Of a stretch of DNA of 64,000 bases, positions 1 to 8,416 are shown one piece after another (positions within the stretch are counted from its first letter, which is position 1; every line of letters starts with the position of its first letter). A model generated the notes under the pieces. The model ran no database searches. It was given only the letters and a program-made list of their open reading frames with translations, and was not told the DNA's origin. The stretch comes from Rhizobium sp. 007 (GTDB lineage: Bacteria > Pseudomonadota > Alphaproteobacteria > Rhizobiales > Rhizobiaceae). The stretch lies in NCBI RefSeq assembly GCF_015353075.1, contig NZ_CP064187.1, positions 992,001 through 1,056,000 of the forward strand. Reading direction: 5' to 3'. Both the position numbers and the translations under genes were made by a program.

Positions 1-1478
1 TATACGGACGTCCCGCTGATGGAGTTGGGATCGTCCACATTCAGCGCCAGTGCATCGCCGCGCGCGGCGAGCAGAGGCGTGATGAGTACGCCCTGCGGCG
101 TCACGAAAGTTCGCTTCCACTCGAGTTCCCCGGTCAGACGCGATGTCTGCCCCTTCAATGAGAAGCGATCATCACCTACGGGGTTGTCGAAGAAACTGTC
201 ATGCGTGCGCGAAATATTCGTGAAGTTGACGTCGAGCGACAATTCGCCGCCGGCCAGCGGCTGCGGAGCCACGGCATGATAGTCTATCACGGGATAGACG
301 ATCGCCTGCTGCTTTTCTTCCTCGCTATGCGGGTCGGAGTCCTGAACGTCGAAGTAGAACGATCTGATGTCGAAGTAATTCCGCTTCCCGAGGCCGGTCA
401 GGTAGACTTGGTTGACATGGGTTGTCTCGTTGAACCCTCTGAGTTCGTAGGTACGCGAGAAGTTATTATCGCTCTGCACCATGACATCCCAGCCGAATGC
501 CCAGCGGGGATTGATCTTGAACTCCGCCTTGGATCCGATCATTCCGCGGTCATCGGCCTCCTGGTCGCTTGTTCCCTCGGTGAAGCTCTCCGGGCGCATC
601 TGGTTGATGCCCGCTACGCGCAGGGTATGCGTGCCGTTCTCGAAACGCTGCCGGAACTCCGCGTCGAGCAGGAAGCCCTGATTCGTGTAGCCGGTGCCGC
701 TGACCGTCAGGTCCATGCTGGGCGAGAAGACATAGTAGTAGGGAACGGTAACGCCGAATCCGAGGTTTTCCGATGTACTGAAACTCGGAAACAGAAAGCC
801 GGACTTCCTCTTGACCGTCTGGTCCGGGACCTCGATCCAGGGGAGGAAGGCGATCGGATGGCCGAGCAATTCGAAGCGTGCCTTCTCCAGCCGGATGGTA
901 TGTTTTTCGCCATTCTGAATGACGCGCTCGGCCTTGACTTGCCAGAAAGGCGGTCGTTCCGGCCGTTCGGCGCAGGGAAGGCATGCGGTGTAGACGCCCT
1001 TGTTGAGGATCATCAGATTGTCGTTGACGCGCTCACCGCTTTCGGCCGCGATGCGCGTGTTGTCCGTGGTCTCGATACGCAACGCATTGACGAAGCCTTC
1101 GGCGAAGTCGTCGGTCACATCGAGCTTGTCGGAATACATGCGGTTGCCGTCGGGGCTGATCAGCTCGATATTGCCGACCGCCATCATGCGGCCCGTCTTC
1201 TGGTTGTATTCCACGCGCTGGGCCACCATTCTGTAGCCCGCATAGTTGATCTGGACGCCCCCGACTGCGGAGACGATCTGCTGGTCCCTGTTGTAGACGA
1301 GCTCGTTGGCCGAAAGCATCATTTTCGCTTCGGGATCGATCTTCGGCTGCAGCCTCTGCAACGTCGAATTCTCCTGCGCGAACACAGCAGGAATGCTTCC
1401 AGAATAGCCAAGCAGAGTCGCCCCTGCGAGCAGGGCAACCAACTGTTTACTAAAAGTCTTGCGGTCGCCTGCCGCCAC
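1..1478 (-). CDS. lptD: LPS-assembly protein LptD (N-terminal part, cut by window edge)
   Basis: Outer-membrane protein that, with LptE, inserts lipopolysaccharide into the outer leaflet at the end of the Lpt bridge. Only the first 492 codons lie in the window; the C-terminal barrel continues beyond position 1. The frame starts at a GTG whose G is also the last base of the lptG stop (TAGTG), and it encodes a signal peptide ending near residue 34 (IPAVFA/QE). An OstA/LptA-like jellyroll follows (about residues 45-150, with NELVYNRDQQIVSAVGG), then the LptD cysteine motif TACLPC and the first barrel strands. It is the last gene of lptF-lptG-lptD, so the LPS exporter subunits are translationally coupled to the outer-membrane acceptor. 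The family call is firm; the GTG start is inferred from the overlap and signal peptide. Confidence 0.93.
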   Translation of the reverse strand, partial: MAAGDRKTFSKQLVALLAGATLLGYSGSIPAVFAQENSTLQRLQPKIDPEAKMMLSANELVYNRDQQIVSAVGGVQINYAGYRMVAQRVEYNQKTGRMMAVGNIELISPDGNRMYSDKLDVTDDFAEGFVNALRIETTDNTRIAAESGERVNDNLMILNKGVYTACLPCAERPERPPFWQVKAERVIQNGEKHTIRLEKARFELLGHPIAFLPWIEVPDQTVKRKSGFLFPSFSTSENLGFGVTVPYYYVFSPSMDLTVSGTGYTNQGFLLDAEFRQRFENGTHTLRVAGINQMRPESFTEGTSDQEADDRGMIGSKAEFKINPRWAFGWDVMVQSDNNFSRTYELRGFNETTHVNQVYLTGLGKRNYFDIRSFYFDVQDSDPHSEEEKQQAIVYPVIDYHAVAPQPLAGGELSLDVNFTNISRTHDSFFDNPVGDDRFSLKGQTSRLTGELEWKRTFVTPQGVLITPLLAARGDALALNVDDPNSISGTSV

Positions 1479-2566
1479 TAGCCGTCCTCCTGATGAAGCA
1501 GAATCGTTGCGCCCAGAGCCAGCGCGACGACTACCGGAATCCACGCCGCCACGAAAGGCGGTACGACTCCGCTGCTTCCAAATGCTTTTACAAGCACGTT
1601 GACGACATAAAGCACGAAGCCCGAAAGGATTCCACCCAGAATCACCGACCTCGACTGGTTGAACCGGCTAAATTTTAAAGACACTGTTGCAGCAATGAGA
1701 GTCATCGCGACAAGCAGCAGTGGTTGAGACAGCAATGAGTGAAATTGCGTCTCCAGCGCCTTCGTCGGAACACCGAAGGATTTTGCAATTGCTATTCGAT
1801 TGGAAAGGTCAAAAAAAGCAATGGTTTCAGGCGATGTCAGGCGCTCCTGGACGAAGTCTTGTTTCAAATTGGTGCGAAGCTGGACCGTATCCTTGCGGAC
1901 CGCGATTTCGCCCGGCCGGCGCTCGGTAACGTTCTTAAGGAGCCAGTAACCATCTTCCAATTTTGCGGAAGCTGCATCCTGGCGCAGAATCACGCGGCCG
2001 TCCGAATCGAAGTGGATCAAAACGGCATCGATCAGCAGCGTTCCGTTCTCCTGAATCGTACGAGCGCCGATGATGACGTCGTCCTTCCCGCTGATCTGGC
2101 GCAGCCAGGGAACCTGCGGCTTACTGCTTGTGGCCTTCTCCTGGCCGCGCCAATCGGTCTCCACCAGTGCCGCCTGACGCTGGCCCCAGGCCGCGAGCGG
2201 ATTGATGACTGCCATCGTCAGGATGCCGAGCAGGAAGGCACCGGCGATGAAGGGCGACATGAACTGCCATACCGAGATGCCGGCTGCGCGCGCCACCACG
2301 AGTTCATACTTGCGGTTCAACCCGATCAACACCGTCATTCCGACAAAGAGCGCAATGAACGGAACGGTCTGCTGGATGATGAGCGGCAGTCGGACGGCCG
2401 TCATCAACAGGCCACCGGCTACGGTATAGCCCGGAAGCCCGGACATTCGGCCTGCCGTCTCGCTGAAATCGATCAGAAAGACAATCGAGATGATTCCAAG
2501 GAAGAACCAGATCGTTATCGCAAGATAGCGGCGGAAGAAGTAGCGTCCCAAGGTGCCGAAGATCAT
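1478..2566 (-). CDS. lptG: LPS export ABC transporter permease LptG
   Basis: Inner-membrane permease of the LptB2FG transporter that extracts LPS from the inner membrane. The 362-residue protein has the YjgP/YjgQ layout: paired helices at the N terminus (from FFRRYLAITIWFFLGI), a periplasmic jellyroll in the middle (about 130-260), and three C-terminal helices (LLVAMTLIAATVSLKF, VILGGILSGFVLYVV, FVAAWIPVVVALALGA). Its ATG overlaps the lptF stop by four bases (ATGA) and its stop overlaps the lptD start by one, so this is one translation-coupled operon. LptF and LptG are paralogues; the assignment rests on gene order and the shorter length. Confidence 0.95.
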   Translation of the reverse strand: MIFGTLGRYFFRRYLAITIWFFLGIISIVFLIDFSETAGRMSGLPGYTVAGGLLMTAVRLPLIIQQTVPFIALFVGMTVLIGLNRKYELVVARAAGISVWQFMSPFIAGAFLLGILTMAVINPLAAWGQRQAALVETDWRGQEKATSSKPQVPWLRQISGKDDVIIGARTIQENGTLLIDAVLIHFDSDGRVILRQDAASAKLEDGYWLLKNVTERRPGEIAVRKDTVQLRTNLKQDFVQERLTSPETIAFFDLSNRIAIAKSFGVPTKALETQFHSLLSQPLLLVAMTLIAATVSLKFSRFNQSRSVILGGILSGFVLYVVNVLVKAFGSSGVVPPFVAAWIPVVVALALGATILLHQEDG

Positions 2567-3741
2567 GCGCTGCCTCCGGGCGTCTTTCCGAGCGCAGAAG
2601 GCAGTCGCCGCTCGATTCTGTGCCAGATGCCGGCGGCACGTTCGCCCACGGCGGCCGGAATCGAAAGGCGCTTATGCATATTGAGGAAGCCGCTCGCCGC
2701 GACGCCGGCCACGACCGGAATCGCATACAGCACGCCGATGTAAAACGGATTGGTGTCGATCTGGTTCGCGGCGTAGAACGACGCCCAGCGCAGCGCAAAG
2801 GAAAAGGTCAAAGCCGTGACCATCGGGTGCAGGCGCGCCTCGCGATGCGAACGCGCGTCACCGGCGATCGCCAGCGAAATCAGCGCCAAAACGAAAGGCA
2901 GAACCCAGTCCGTCAGCCGTCTGTGAAGTTCGGCGCGGTATGATTGCGGCCTGGAGATGTAATCCTTGTCGGCCGGATCCGGATTGAGCAGGAAGCCCAG
3001 GTCGCGGTCGCTGGCGCGGAGCGTCGCCTGTCCGCGGTTCTGCGTCAGATCGGAGAGATCGAAAGAATAGGAGTCGAATTTGATAATCGAGACGTTGCCG
3101 TCGCGGGCTTTGCGCTGAACCTCGCCGTCGCGCATGATGAGCGATGTTCCCGTATCGTCGACGGCGCCCTCGCGCGCATAATAGATCATGTCGAAGGCAG
3201 GATCGCGCTCGTCGACGACGAACAGGCCCCTCAGCACGCGGCCGGCCAGCCGTTCCGAAATCTGCACATAGAGACCCTCATCGATCCTGCGGAAGTTCTT
3301 TTCTTCTATGACGGTGGACAGAAGATCGGCATAGGCCGCCGCAATCATCTGTCGCGCACCGGTCTTTGCCTTCGGCTCGACGACGTTGTCGACGAAGAAG
3401 GAGAACGCGCTAATGACAGCCGCAAGCAGCAGGATCGGCCGGACGATGATGTTCCGCTTGGCGCCGGCCGCATCGATAACGGTCAGCTCCGAATCGTTGT
3501 TCATCGTTGTCAGCGTCTGGGTGACGCCGATCACAAGGGCGAAGGGCAAGACGACAGGAATAATCGACGGCAGAATCAGCGTCGCAAGCTTGGCGAACGA
3601 GCCGATCGACTGACCGCTATCGGTGACCAGGTTGATGCGCTGCAGGACCTGGGTCGTCCATATGATCGCGAGCACCGGCAGCAGCGCTACGAGAAACATC
3701 TGGCCGACGCGCCGCAATATGTAGATTTCAAGTAGTTTCAT
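2563..3741 (-). CDS. lptF: LPS export ABC transporter permease LptF
   Basis: Partner of LptG in the LPS exporter. The start chosen is the ATG at 3741 (MKLLEIYILRRVGQMF), preceded by AAGGG at proper spacing. The frame is open 17 codons further upstream, but those residues are basic and non-conserved. The 392-residue product has N-terminal transmembrane helices, a periplasmic beta-rich domain (about 130-260) and C-terminal helices (LTDWVLPFVLALISLAIAGDA). The ATGA overlap with lptG shows coupled translation. In many proteobacteria lptFG sits apart from lptD, whereas here all three are contiguous. Confidence 0.94.
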   Translation of the reverse strand: MKLLEIYILRRVGQMFLVALLPVLAIIWTTQVLQRINLVTDSGQSIGSFAKLATLILPSIIPVVLPFALVIGVTQTLTTMNNDSELTVIDAAGAKRNIIVRPILLLAAVISAFSFFVDNVVEPKAKTGARQMIAAAYADLLSTVIEEKNFRRIDEGLYVQISERLAGRVLRGLFVVDERDPAFDMIYYAREGAVDDTGTSLIMRDGEVQRKARDGNVSIIKFDSYSFDLSDLTQNRGQATLRASDRDLGFLLNPDPADKDYISRPQSYRAELHRRLTDWVLPFVLALISLAIAGDARSHREARLHPMVTALTFSFALRWASFYAANQIDTNPFYIGVLYAIPVVAGVAASGFLNMHKRLSIPAAVGERAAGIWHRIERRLPSALGKTPGGSA

Positions 3742-3847
3742 GCCTGCCCTTGAAACGCACCTGCGAAGCGGAAGCATCGCAGCAGGAACCATCTAAGCTC
3801 TTTGCTGCGCTTTTGCGACAAGCAGGTGTCAAAATTTCATGCAAAAT

Positions 3848-4615
3848 TCAGAATTTTTTGGCCCGTGTGATGAATTCGGTACCCGCATAGACACCGGCAA
3901 AAACGACAATCGCCAATAGCCAGCCGAGTACGATATCGGAAAGGAAGTGCGCGCCGAAGGAAAGCCGCATCAGCGGCGTGAGGATAGAGATCGCCAAAAT
4001 CGGCAGGAATAGTCCGGTTCGTGCCGGCTGCGGTATCAGCATGACGAGACAGAGCAGCCAGCCGGCGCTTGCCGCTTCTCCGGAGACAAACGAGCAGTTC
4101 GAAATGCACTTTCCGGCAATCGATCCCGCCTGCACGAAATCGAGGGTACCGCCGAAATTGAGGGTCTCGATCGGCCGCGGGCGGCCCCAATGCTCCTTGA
4201 GGATGACGTTCGCGATAAGGCCGGGTCCGAGCAGCAGCGATGCCAGAGCGATCTTGAGATTTCGGGCCCGAAGCGCGTTGAACGTTGCACCGTGAGGCCA
4301 GTAGCACGCGATCAGCATGGCGAGTTGAACAGCCGCCACAACATACGGCAGCCGGAAGAAGATCGTTCTGAGCGTGTCCAGAAAGGCTGTCTGACGGGAG
4401 GGGAAACGTCCGCAAACCTGTGCCGCTGCGTCCGAGGTTTTGCAGGTATCGACGAGAAAGAAATGCCACGACGCTACGATGTCGACATGCGGGAAGGTAT
4501 GGAATATCAGAAGCAGCGCCCACCACAGACAGAAGAGGCCGATGAAAGTACCTGCCGCGCTGGGCGGGAAGCGAACTTGGGAGCCGGATAATTTGTCTGC
4601 AAGACTAGCGGTCAC
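3848..4615 (-). CDS. PAP2-superfamily membrane lipid phosphatase
   Basis: Membrane phosphatase of the PAP2 superfamily, with about six transmembrane segments and the three phosphatase motifs: KEHWGRPRP (K-x6-RP), a second motif reading SFVSGEA, and [11 protein letters not shown] (R-x5-H-x3-D). The histidine of the usual PSGH in motif 2 is a glutamate here. The gene lies just upstream of lptF-lptG-lptD on the same strand, so a lipid A or other envelope lipid substrate is attractive. Rhizobia encode the lipid A phosphatases LpxE and LpxF, and LpxF is one candidate identity, not proven from sequence. The start is uncertain: a GTG at 4615 (255 residues) is taken; the only other start, a TTG at 4708, has no spaced ribosome site. 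It is divergent from pepA. Confidence 0.75.
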   Translation of the reverse strand: MTASLADKLSGSQVRFPPSAAGTFIGLFCLWWALLLIFHTFPHVDIVASWHFFLVDTCKTSDAAAQVCGRFPSRQTAFLDTLRTIFFRLPYVVAAVQLAMLIACYWPHGATFNALRARNLKIALASLLLGPGLIANVILKEHWGRPRPIETLNFGGTLDFVQAGSIAGKCISNCSFVSGEAASAGWLLCLVMLIPQPARTGLFLPILAISILTPLMRLSFGAHFLSDIVLGWLLAIVVFAGVYAGTEFITRAKKF

Positions 4616-4780
4616 GTCAGGGCATTCTTCTCGTGGTTTTCGGCGCCGTTTCAAGCACAGTTGCTTTTTGACTCGGTATCGCGGATTTGTCCATGGCCTC
4701 CCGATCAAGCCTTGTTTTCGGCGCTGAAACCCGAAATTATCGCCGCCGGTTGGATTCTGCAGAATCCGAATGGAGAAAAC

Positions 4781-6271
4781 ATGGCAGCCAAATTCGATAT
4801 CTCATTTTCAAAGTCGGCCAAGATCAGCGGCGGACTGACCATACTGTTGAAGGCAAGCGACGCCGATTTGGCTGCGGGAGCTGAAATCGCCGACCCGGCC
4901 GGTGTCATCGCCAGGGCCGCGAAAATTGCCAAATTCTCGGCAAAACCGGTGAGTACGCTTGATCTTGTCGCCCCCGAAGGCTCGCCGGCCGAACGCGTCA
5001 TCGTGGTTGGTCTCGGCAAAGCCGAAGAACTGACGGCGCATGACTGGCTGAAGGCTGGCGGTACGGCTGCCTCGAAGATCAAGGGAGCCGAGAAGGCGAC
5101 GGTCTTCATCGACGCGCCAGGCGTTGGCGTCGATGCCAGGGCCGGGGCCGATTTCGCGCTCGGCATGCTGCTGCGGGGCTACAGCTTCGACACCTACAAG
5201 ACGAAGAAGACCGATGACGAGGACAAGGCGAGCGGCAAGGCCAAGGTTACTATCATTACCGCCGATGCGGCAGGCGCAAGGAAGGCCTTTGCCGATGCCG
5301 AAACTGTCGCCGATGGCGTCAATCTGGCGCGCGATCTCGTGAACGAACCGCCGAACGTCCTTGGCCCCGTCGAGTTCGCCGCGAAGGTAAGGGAACTGGA
5401 AAAGCTCGGTGTCGAGGTCGAAATCCTGACGGAGCGCGAGATGAAGCGCCTCGGCATGGGCGCGCTGCTCGGCGTCGCCCAGGGTTCCGTCCGTCCGCCG
5501 CGCCTTGCCATCATGCAGTGGAAGGGCGGAAAGGCCAAGGAGCGTCCCGTCGCCTTCATTGGCAAGGGCGTCGTCTTCGATACAGGCGGCATCTCGATCA
5601 AGCCGGCAGCGGGCATGGAAGACATGAAGGGCGATATGGGCGGTGCGGCGGCCGTTACCGGCCTCATGCATGTTCTTGCGGCGCGCAAGGCGGCCGTCAA
5701 CGCGGTCGGCATCATCGGCCTTGTCGAGAACATGCCGGACGGCAATGCCCAACGCCCGGGTGATATCGTCACCTCGATGTCCGGCCAGACGATCGAGGTT
5801 ATCAACACCGATGCCGAGGGCCGTCTCGTGCTCTGCGATGCGCTTTGGTACTGCAACGACCGCTTCAAGCCGCAGTGCATGGTCAACCTTGCGACGCTGA
5901 CAGGCGCTGTCGTCGTGGCGCTCGGCAGCGTCTATGCCGGCCTGTTTTCGAACGACGACGCGCTTGCCGACCAGTTGACGGAGGCCGGCTTCTCCACAAG
6001 CGAGAAGGTCTGGCGCATGCCGCTCGGCAAGGAATACGACAAGATGATCGACAGCAAGTTCGCCGACATGAAAAACACCGGCGGCCGCTATGCAGGTTCG
6101 ATCACGGCGGCGCATTTCCTCAAGCGCTTCGTGCAGGACACCCGCTGGGCGCACCTCGATATCGCGGGCACCGCGATGGGTTCGCCGCTTGATGAGATCA
6201 ACCAGTCCTGGGGCTCCGGCTTCGGCGTCCGCCTGCTGGATCGTCTGGTGCGCGACCACTACGAAGCCTGA
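4781..6271 (+). CDS. pepA: Leucyl aminopeptidase PepA (M17 family)
   Basis: Cytosolic di-zinc M17 aminopeptidase that removes N-terminal residues; some homologues also bind DNA. The 496-residue product begins at the ATG preceded by GGAGAAAAC. The N-terminal domain (1-170) is followed by the catalytic domain with the metal and substrate ligands [15 protein letters not shown] (about 262-276), MKGDMGGAA, and the family signature [10 protein letters not shown] (about 342). Length is normal. holC follows after seven bases, so the two are probably co-transcribed. The promoter must lie in the short gap shared with the divergent PAP2 gene. Confidence 0.97.
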   Translation: MAAKFDISFSKSAKISGGLTILLKASDADLAAGAEIADPAGVIARAAKIAKFSAKPVSTLDLVAPEGSPAERVIVVGLGKAEELTAHDWLKAGGTAASKIKGAEKATVFIDAPGVGVDARAGADFALGMLLRGYSFDTYKTKKTDDEDKASGKAKVTIITADAAGARKAFADAETVADGVNLARDLVNEPPNVLGPVEFAAKVRELEKLGVEVEILTEREMKRLGMGALLGVAQGSVRPPRLAIMQWKGGKAKERPVAFIGKGVVFDTGGISIKPAAGMEDMKGDMGGAAAVTGLMHVLAARKAAVNAVGIIGLVENMPDGNAQRPGDIVTSMSGQTIEVINTDAEGRLVLCDALWYCNDRFKPQCMVNLATLTGAVVVALGSVYAGLFSNDDALADQLTEAGFSTSEKVWRMPLGKEYDKMIDSKFADMKNTGGRYAGSITAAHFLKRFVQDTRWAHLDIAGTAMGSPLDEINQSWGSGFGVRLLDRLVRDHYEA

Positions 6272-6278
6272 TCGCGCA

Positions 6279-6728
6279 ATGACGGAAGTCCTGTTCTATC
6301 ATCTGACCGAATCCAAGCTGGAGGACGCGCTGCCGCCGCTCGTCGACAAGAGCGTGGGGCGCGGCTGGCGTGTCGCGATCCAAGTGAAGGAAACGGCTCG
6401 AAGGGATGCGCTCGACGCGCATCTGTGGACTTTCCGCGAAGACAGCTTTTTGCCGCACGGTACGGACGAGGCTGAATTCGCCGAAGACCAGCCCGTCCTG
6501 TTGACGGCATCGGCCGGAAACGCCAACGCTGCGACCGTGCGTTTCGTCGTCGACGGCGCCGAACCGCCGTCGGTGGACACCTATGAGCGCATCGTCTTCA
6601 TGTTCGACGGATACGACCAGGAGCAGCTCGAAGCCGCTCGGGCCCAGTGGAAGAGGCTGAAGGGCGAGGGGCACAGCCTCACCTATTGGCAGCAGACGCC
6701 GGAGGGACGCTGGGAGAAGAAGGCCTGA
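6279..6728 (+). CDS. holC: DNA polymerase III subunit chi
   Basis: Clamp-loader-associated chi subunit of DNA polymerase III, which contacts single-stranded DNA-binding protein during lagging-strand synthesis. The 149-residue product opens with the typical MTEVLFYHLTES and carries LDAHLWTFREDSFLPHG, which is characteristic of alphaproteobacterial HolC. ATG at 6279 is seven bases after the pepA stop. The pepA-holC pairing is common in proteobacteria and supports both calls. A hairpin spans its stop codon and that of the convergent neighbour. Confidence 0.93.
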   Translation: MTEVLFYHLTESKLEDALPPLVDKSVGRGWRVAIQVKETARRDALDAHLWTFREDSFLPHGTDEAEFAEDQPVLLTASAGNANAATVRFVVDGAEPPSVDTYERIVFMFDGYDQEQLEAARAQWKRLKGEGHSLTYWQQTPEGRWEKKA

Positions 6729-6743
6729 CCGCCAAGGTCAGGC
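6723..6743. terminator. Hairpin across the holC / GrpB-family convergent stops
   Basis: Arms GCCTGACC (6723-6730) and GGTCAGGC (6736-6743) are perfectly complementary around a five-base loop and overlap both stop codons. No T run follows on either side, so factor-independent termination is uncertain; the structure could also act in mRNA 3' end protection. Confidence 0.5.
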
Positions 6744-7289
6744 AAGACCGCTGTCCGTCACGACCTTGTCGATGAAAGCCTTCTTCGACGCGGTATAAGC
6801 GGCGCGATTTTGGGCATATTTCCGCGCAAGATCGATCTTCAGCTCTTCATAGGCTTGGACGAGAATGGGATCGCTCCGAAGCCTATCGCGGAAAAGAATG
6901 TTCCGCTTCCAATTGTGACCCTGATACTCGACGATATGGGCGAGGTGCGTGCGCGTCTCGCCCTTGATGCCGCGGCCGAAGATGTAGTCGTCGGGCACGA
7001 TATCGGCTCCAGCATAATCGTAGCCGATCTGTTCCATCGGGCCGATAAAGGTCGCCCCGTCTTCGAAACGTCTGACGCCGATCAGAATGTCGATTATTGG
7101 TTTTGCTTTGATCGCCGGGATGGCGGTGCTGCCAAAATGCTGGATGTCGAGCGCCAGAGATCCGAGCGCACCTCGGATTCTAGCCTCTTCCAGCGCATAG
7201 GCTTCCCGCCATCTCGCGTCGGGAGCGGCGAGCGTGACGGTCAGATGCCGCACACCCAACCCAAAAGATTCGTCTTGCTCCTGATGCAT
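6738..7289 (-). CDS. GrpB family protein (UPF0157, nucleotidyltransferase-like)
   Basis: Member of the GrpB/UPF0157 family, which has a nucleotidyltransferase-like fold but no established reaction. The diagnostic block HFGSTAIPAIKAKPIIDI lies near residues 50-68, followed by the conserved tail LRSDPILVQAYEELK. The start is the ATG at 7289 (MHQEQDESFG), with AAGGACG about ten bases upstream; 15 further open codons are discarded. At 183 residues it has normal family length. It is convergent with holC and about 80 bp downstream of the sugar dehydrogenase on the same strand. Confidence 0.85.
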   Translation of the reverse strand: MHQEQDESFGLGVRHLTVTLAAPDARWREAYALEEARIRGALGSLALDIQHFGSTAIPAIKAKPIIDILIGVRRFEDGATFIGPMEQIGYDYAGADIVPDDYIFGRGIKGETRTHLAHIVEYQGHNWKRNILFRDRLRSDPILVQAYEELKIDLARKYAQNRAAYTASKKAFIDKVVTDSGLA

Positions 7290-7372
7290 GGTATTGGTCG
7301 TCCTTGGCGAGGGTCGATCTTGCCACTCTAACATTCAACGGTAGCACTGGCAGCCGGCCGACGATCCGTCGG

Positions 7373-8299
7373 TCAGTCGTGGAATGCTTCCACGAACTTC
7401 CGCTTGCCGAGCATGAAGGCGTCGGCCACGTGCCGTAGCGGTGCGAGGTCGACATCCGACTTGCCTGCCTTGATGATCTCTGCGAAGCGCCGGTAGAGCG
7501 CCGGATATTCCTCTTCCGGAGCGGAGAATTTCAGTTCGCCGTTGACGGAAAGCTTCGATCCGCCTTCCGCAAGCTCCATCTTGCCGGCTGCCGTCTCGGC
7601 AATGATGTCCCAACTCTGTTTGCCGGTTTGGCGCCAGTCGAATTCGCCGTGAACCGGGACATCGTCGGCATTCTTGAAATGCATGTCGGCCGCAATCGGC
7701 GCGTCGCGGTTTTCCGGAAACTCCAGCGTGGCGCTCGTCAGGAAGATCGCCCTCGGCAGGATATGGGTGACGATTGACAGCGCATTGATACCCGGATCGA
7801 AAACGCCGAGCCCGCCCGGCTGCCAGATCCAGTCCTGATTCGGATGCCAGTGGCGCACGTCCTCCTTCCAGATGACGTGGACGCTTTCGATCTTCGTCGA
7901 GGCGAGGAAGGCCTTCGCGGCCTCGACCGCAGCCGCATAGCGCGAATGCCAGCTTGCAAAAAGCGAGACGCCTCTTTCGGCGGCCAGCGCTTCAAGGTCG
8001 GCGACCTCGCTCAGGGTCGCGCCCGGCGGCTTTTCGAGGAAGACGTGCTTGCCGGCAGAAAGCGCCTTATGGGCTGCCTCGTAGCGATATTGCGGCGGCA
8101 TGCAAAGCGACACGGCGTCGATATCAGGCACGGCGTCGAGCATGGCCTCGATGCTTGTGAAGCTCTGGATGCCGTCGACGCTGCCGTGGCGGCTTGCCGT
8201 CGCGATAAGCTTGAAATCCGGATTCTTGGCGATCGAGGGGAGGTGCTGGTCGCGGACGATCTTGCCGACGCCGACGATGGCGAGGTTGATGGGTGACAT
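7373..8299 (-). CDS. Galactose/arabinose 1-dehydrogenase (Gfo/Idh/MocA family)
   Basis: NAD(P)-dependent sugar dehydrogenase that would oxidise D-galactose or L-arabinose to the lactone in the non-phosphorylating pathway. The Rossmann start LAIVGVGKIVRDQHLP, the EKPPGATLSEVADLEAL block (about 93-110) and WKEDVRHWHPNQDWIWQPGG closely resemble the L-arabinose 1-dehydrogenase of Azospirillum and galactose 1-dehydrogenases. The lysine of EKP is the family catalytic residue. At 308 residues it is full length. No other sugar-pathway gene is adjacent, so the substrate cannot be fixed from context. Confidence 0.85.
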   Translation of the reverse strand: MSPINLAIVGVGKIVRDQHLPSIAKNPDFKLIATASRHGSVDGIQSFTSIEAMLDAVPDIDAVSLCMPPQYRYEAAHKALSAGKHVFLEKPPGATLSEVADLEALAAERGVSLFASWHSRYAAAVEAAKAFLASTKIESVHVIWKEDVRHWHPNQDWIWQPGGLGVFDPGINALSIVTHILPRAIFLTSATLEFPENRDAPIAADMHFKNADDVPVHGEFDWRQTGKQSWDIIAETAAGKMELAEGGSKLSVNGELKFSAPEEEYPALYRRFAEIIKAGKSDVDLAPLRHVADAFMLGKRKFVEAFHD

Positions 8300-8416
8300 G
8301 GCTGAAGCTCGCGTTCGGTGTTTCGCTCAAAAGTATGATTTATTGGGCGGTGTTTTATCAGAATGTTACCGCCGGGCAAGCGGCCTTGTCACGTGCAGAT
8401 CGAAAAGGCGCGACAC

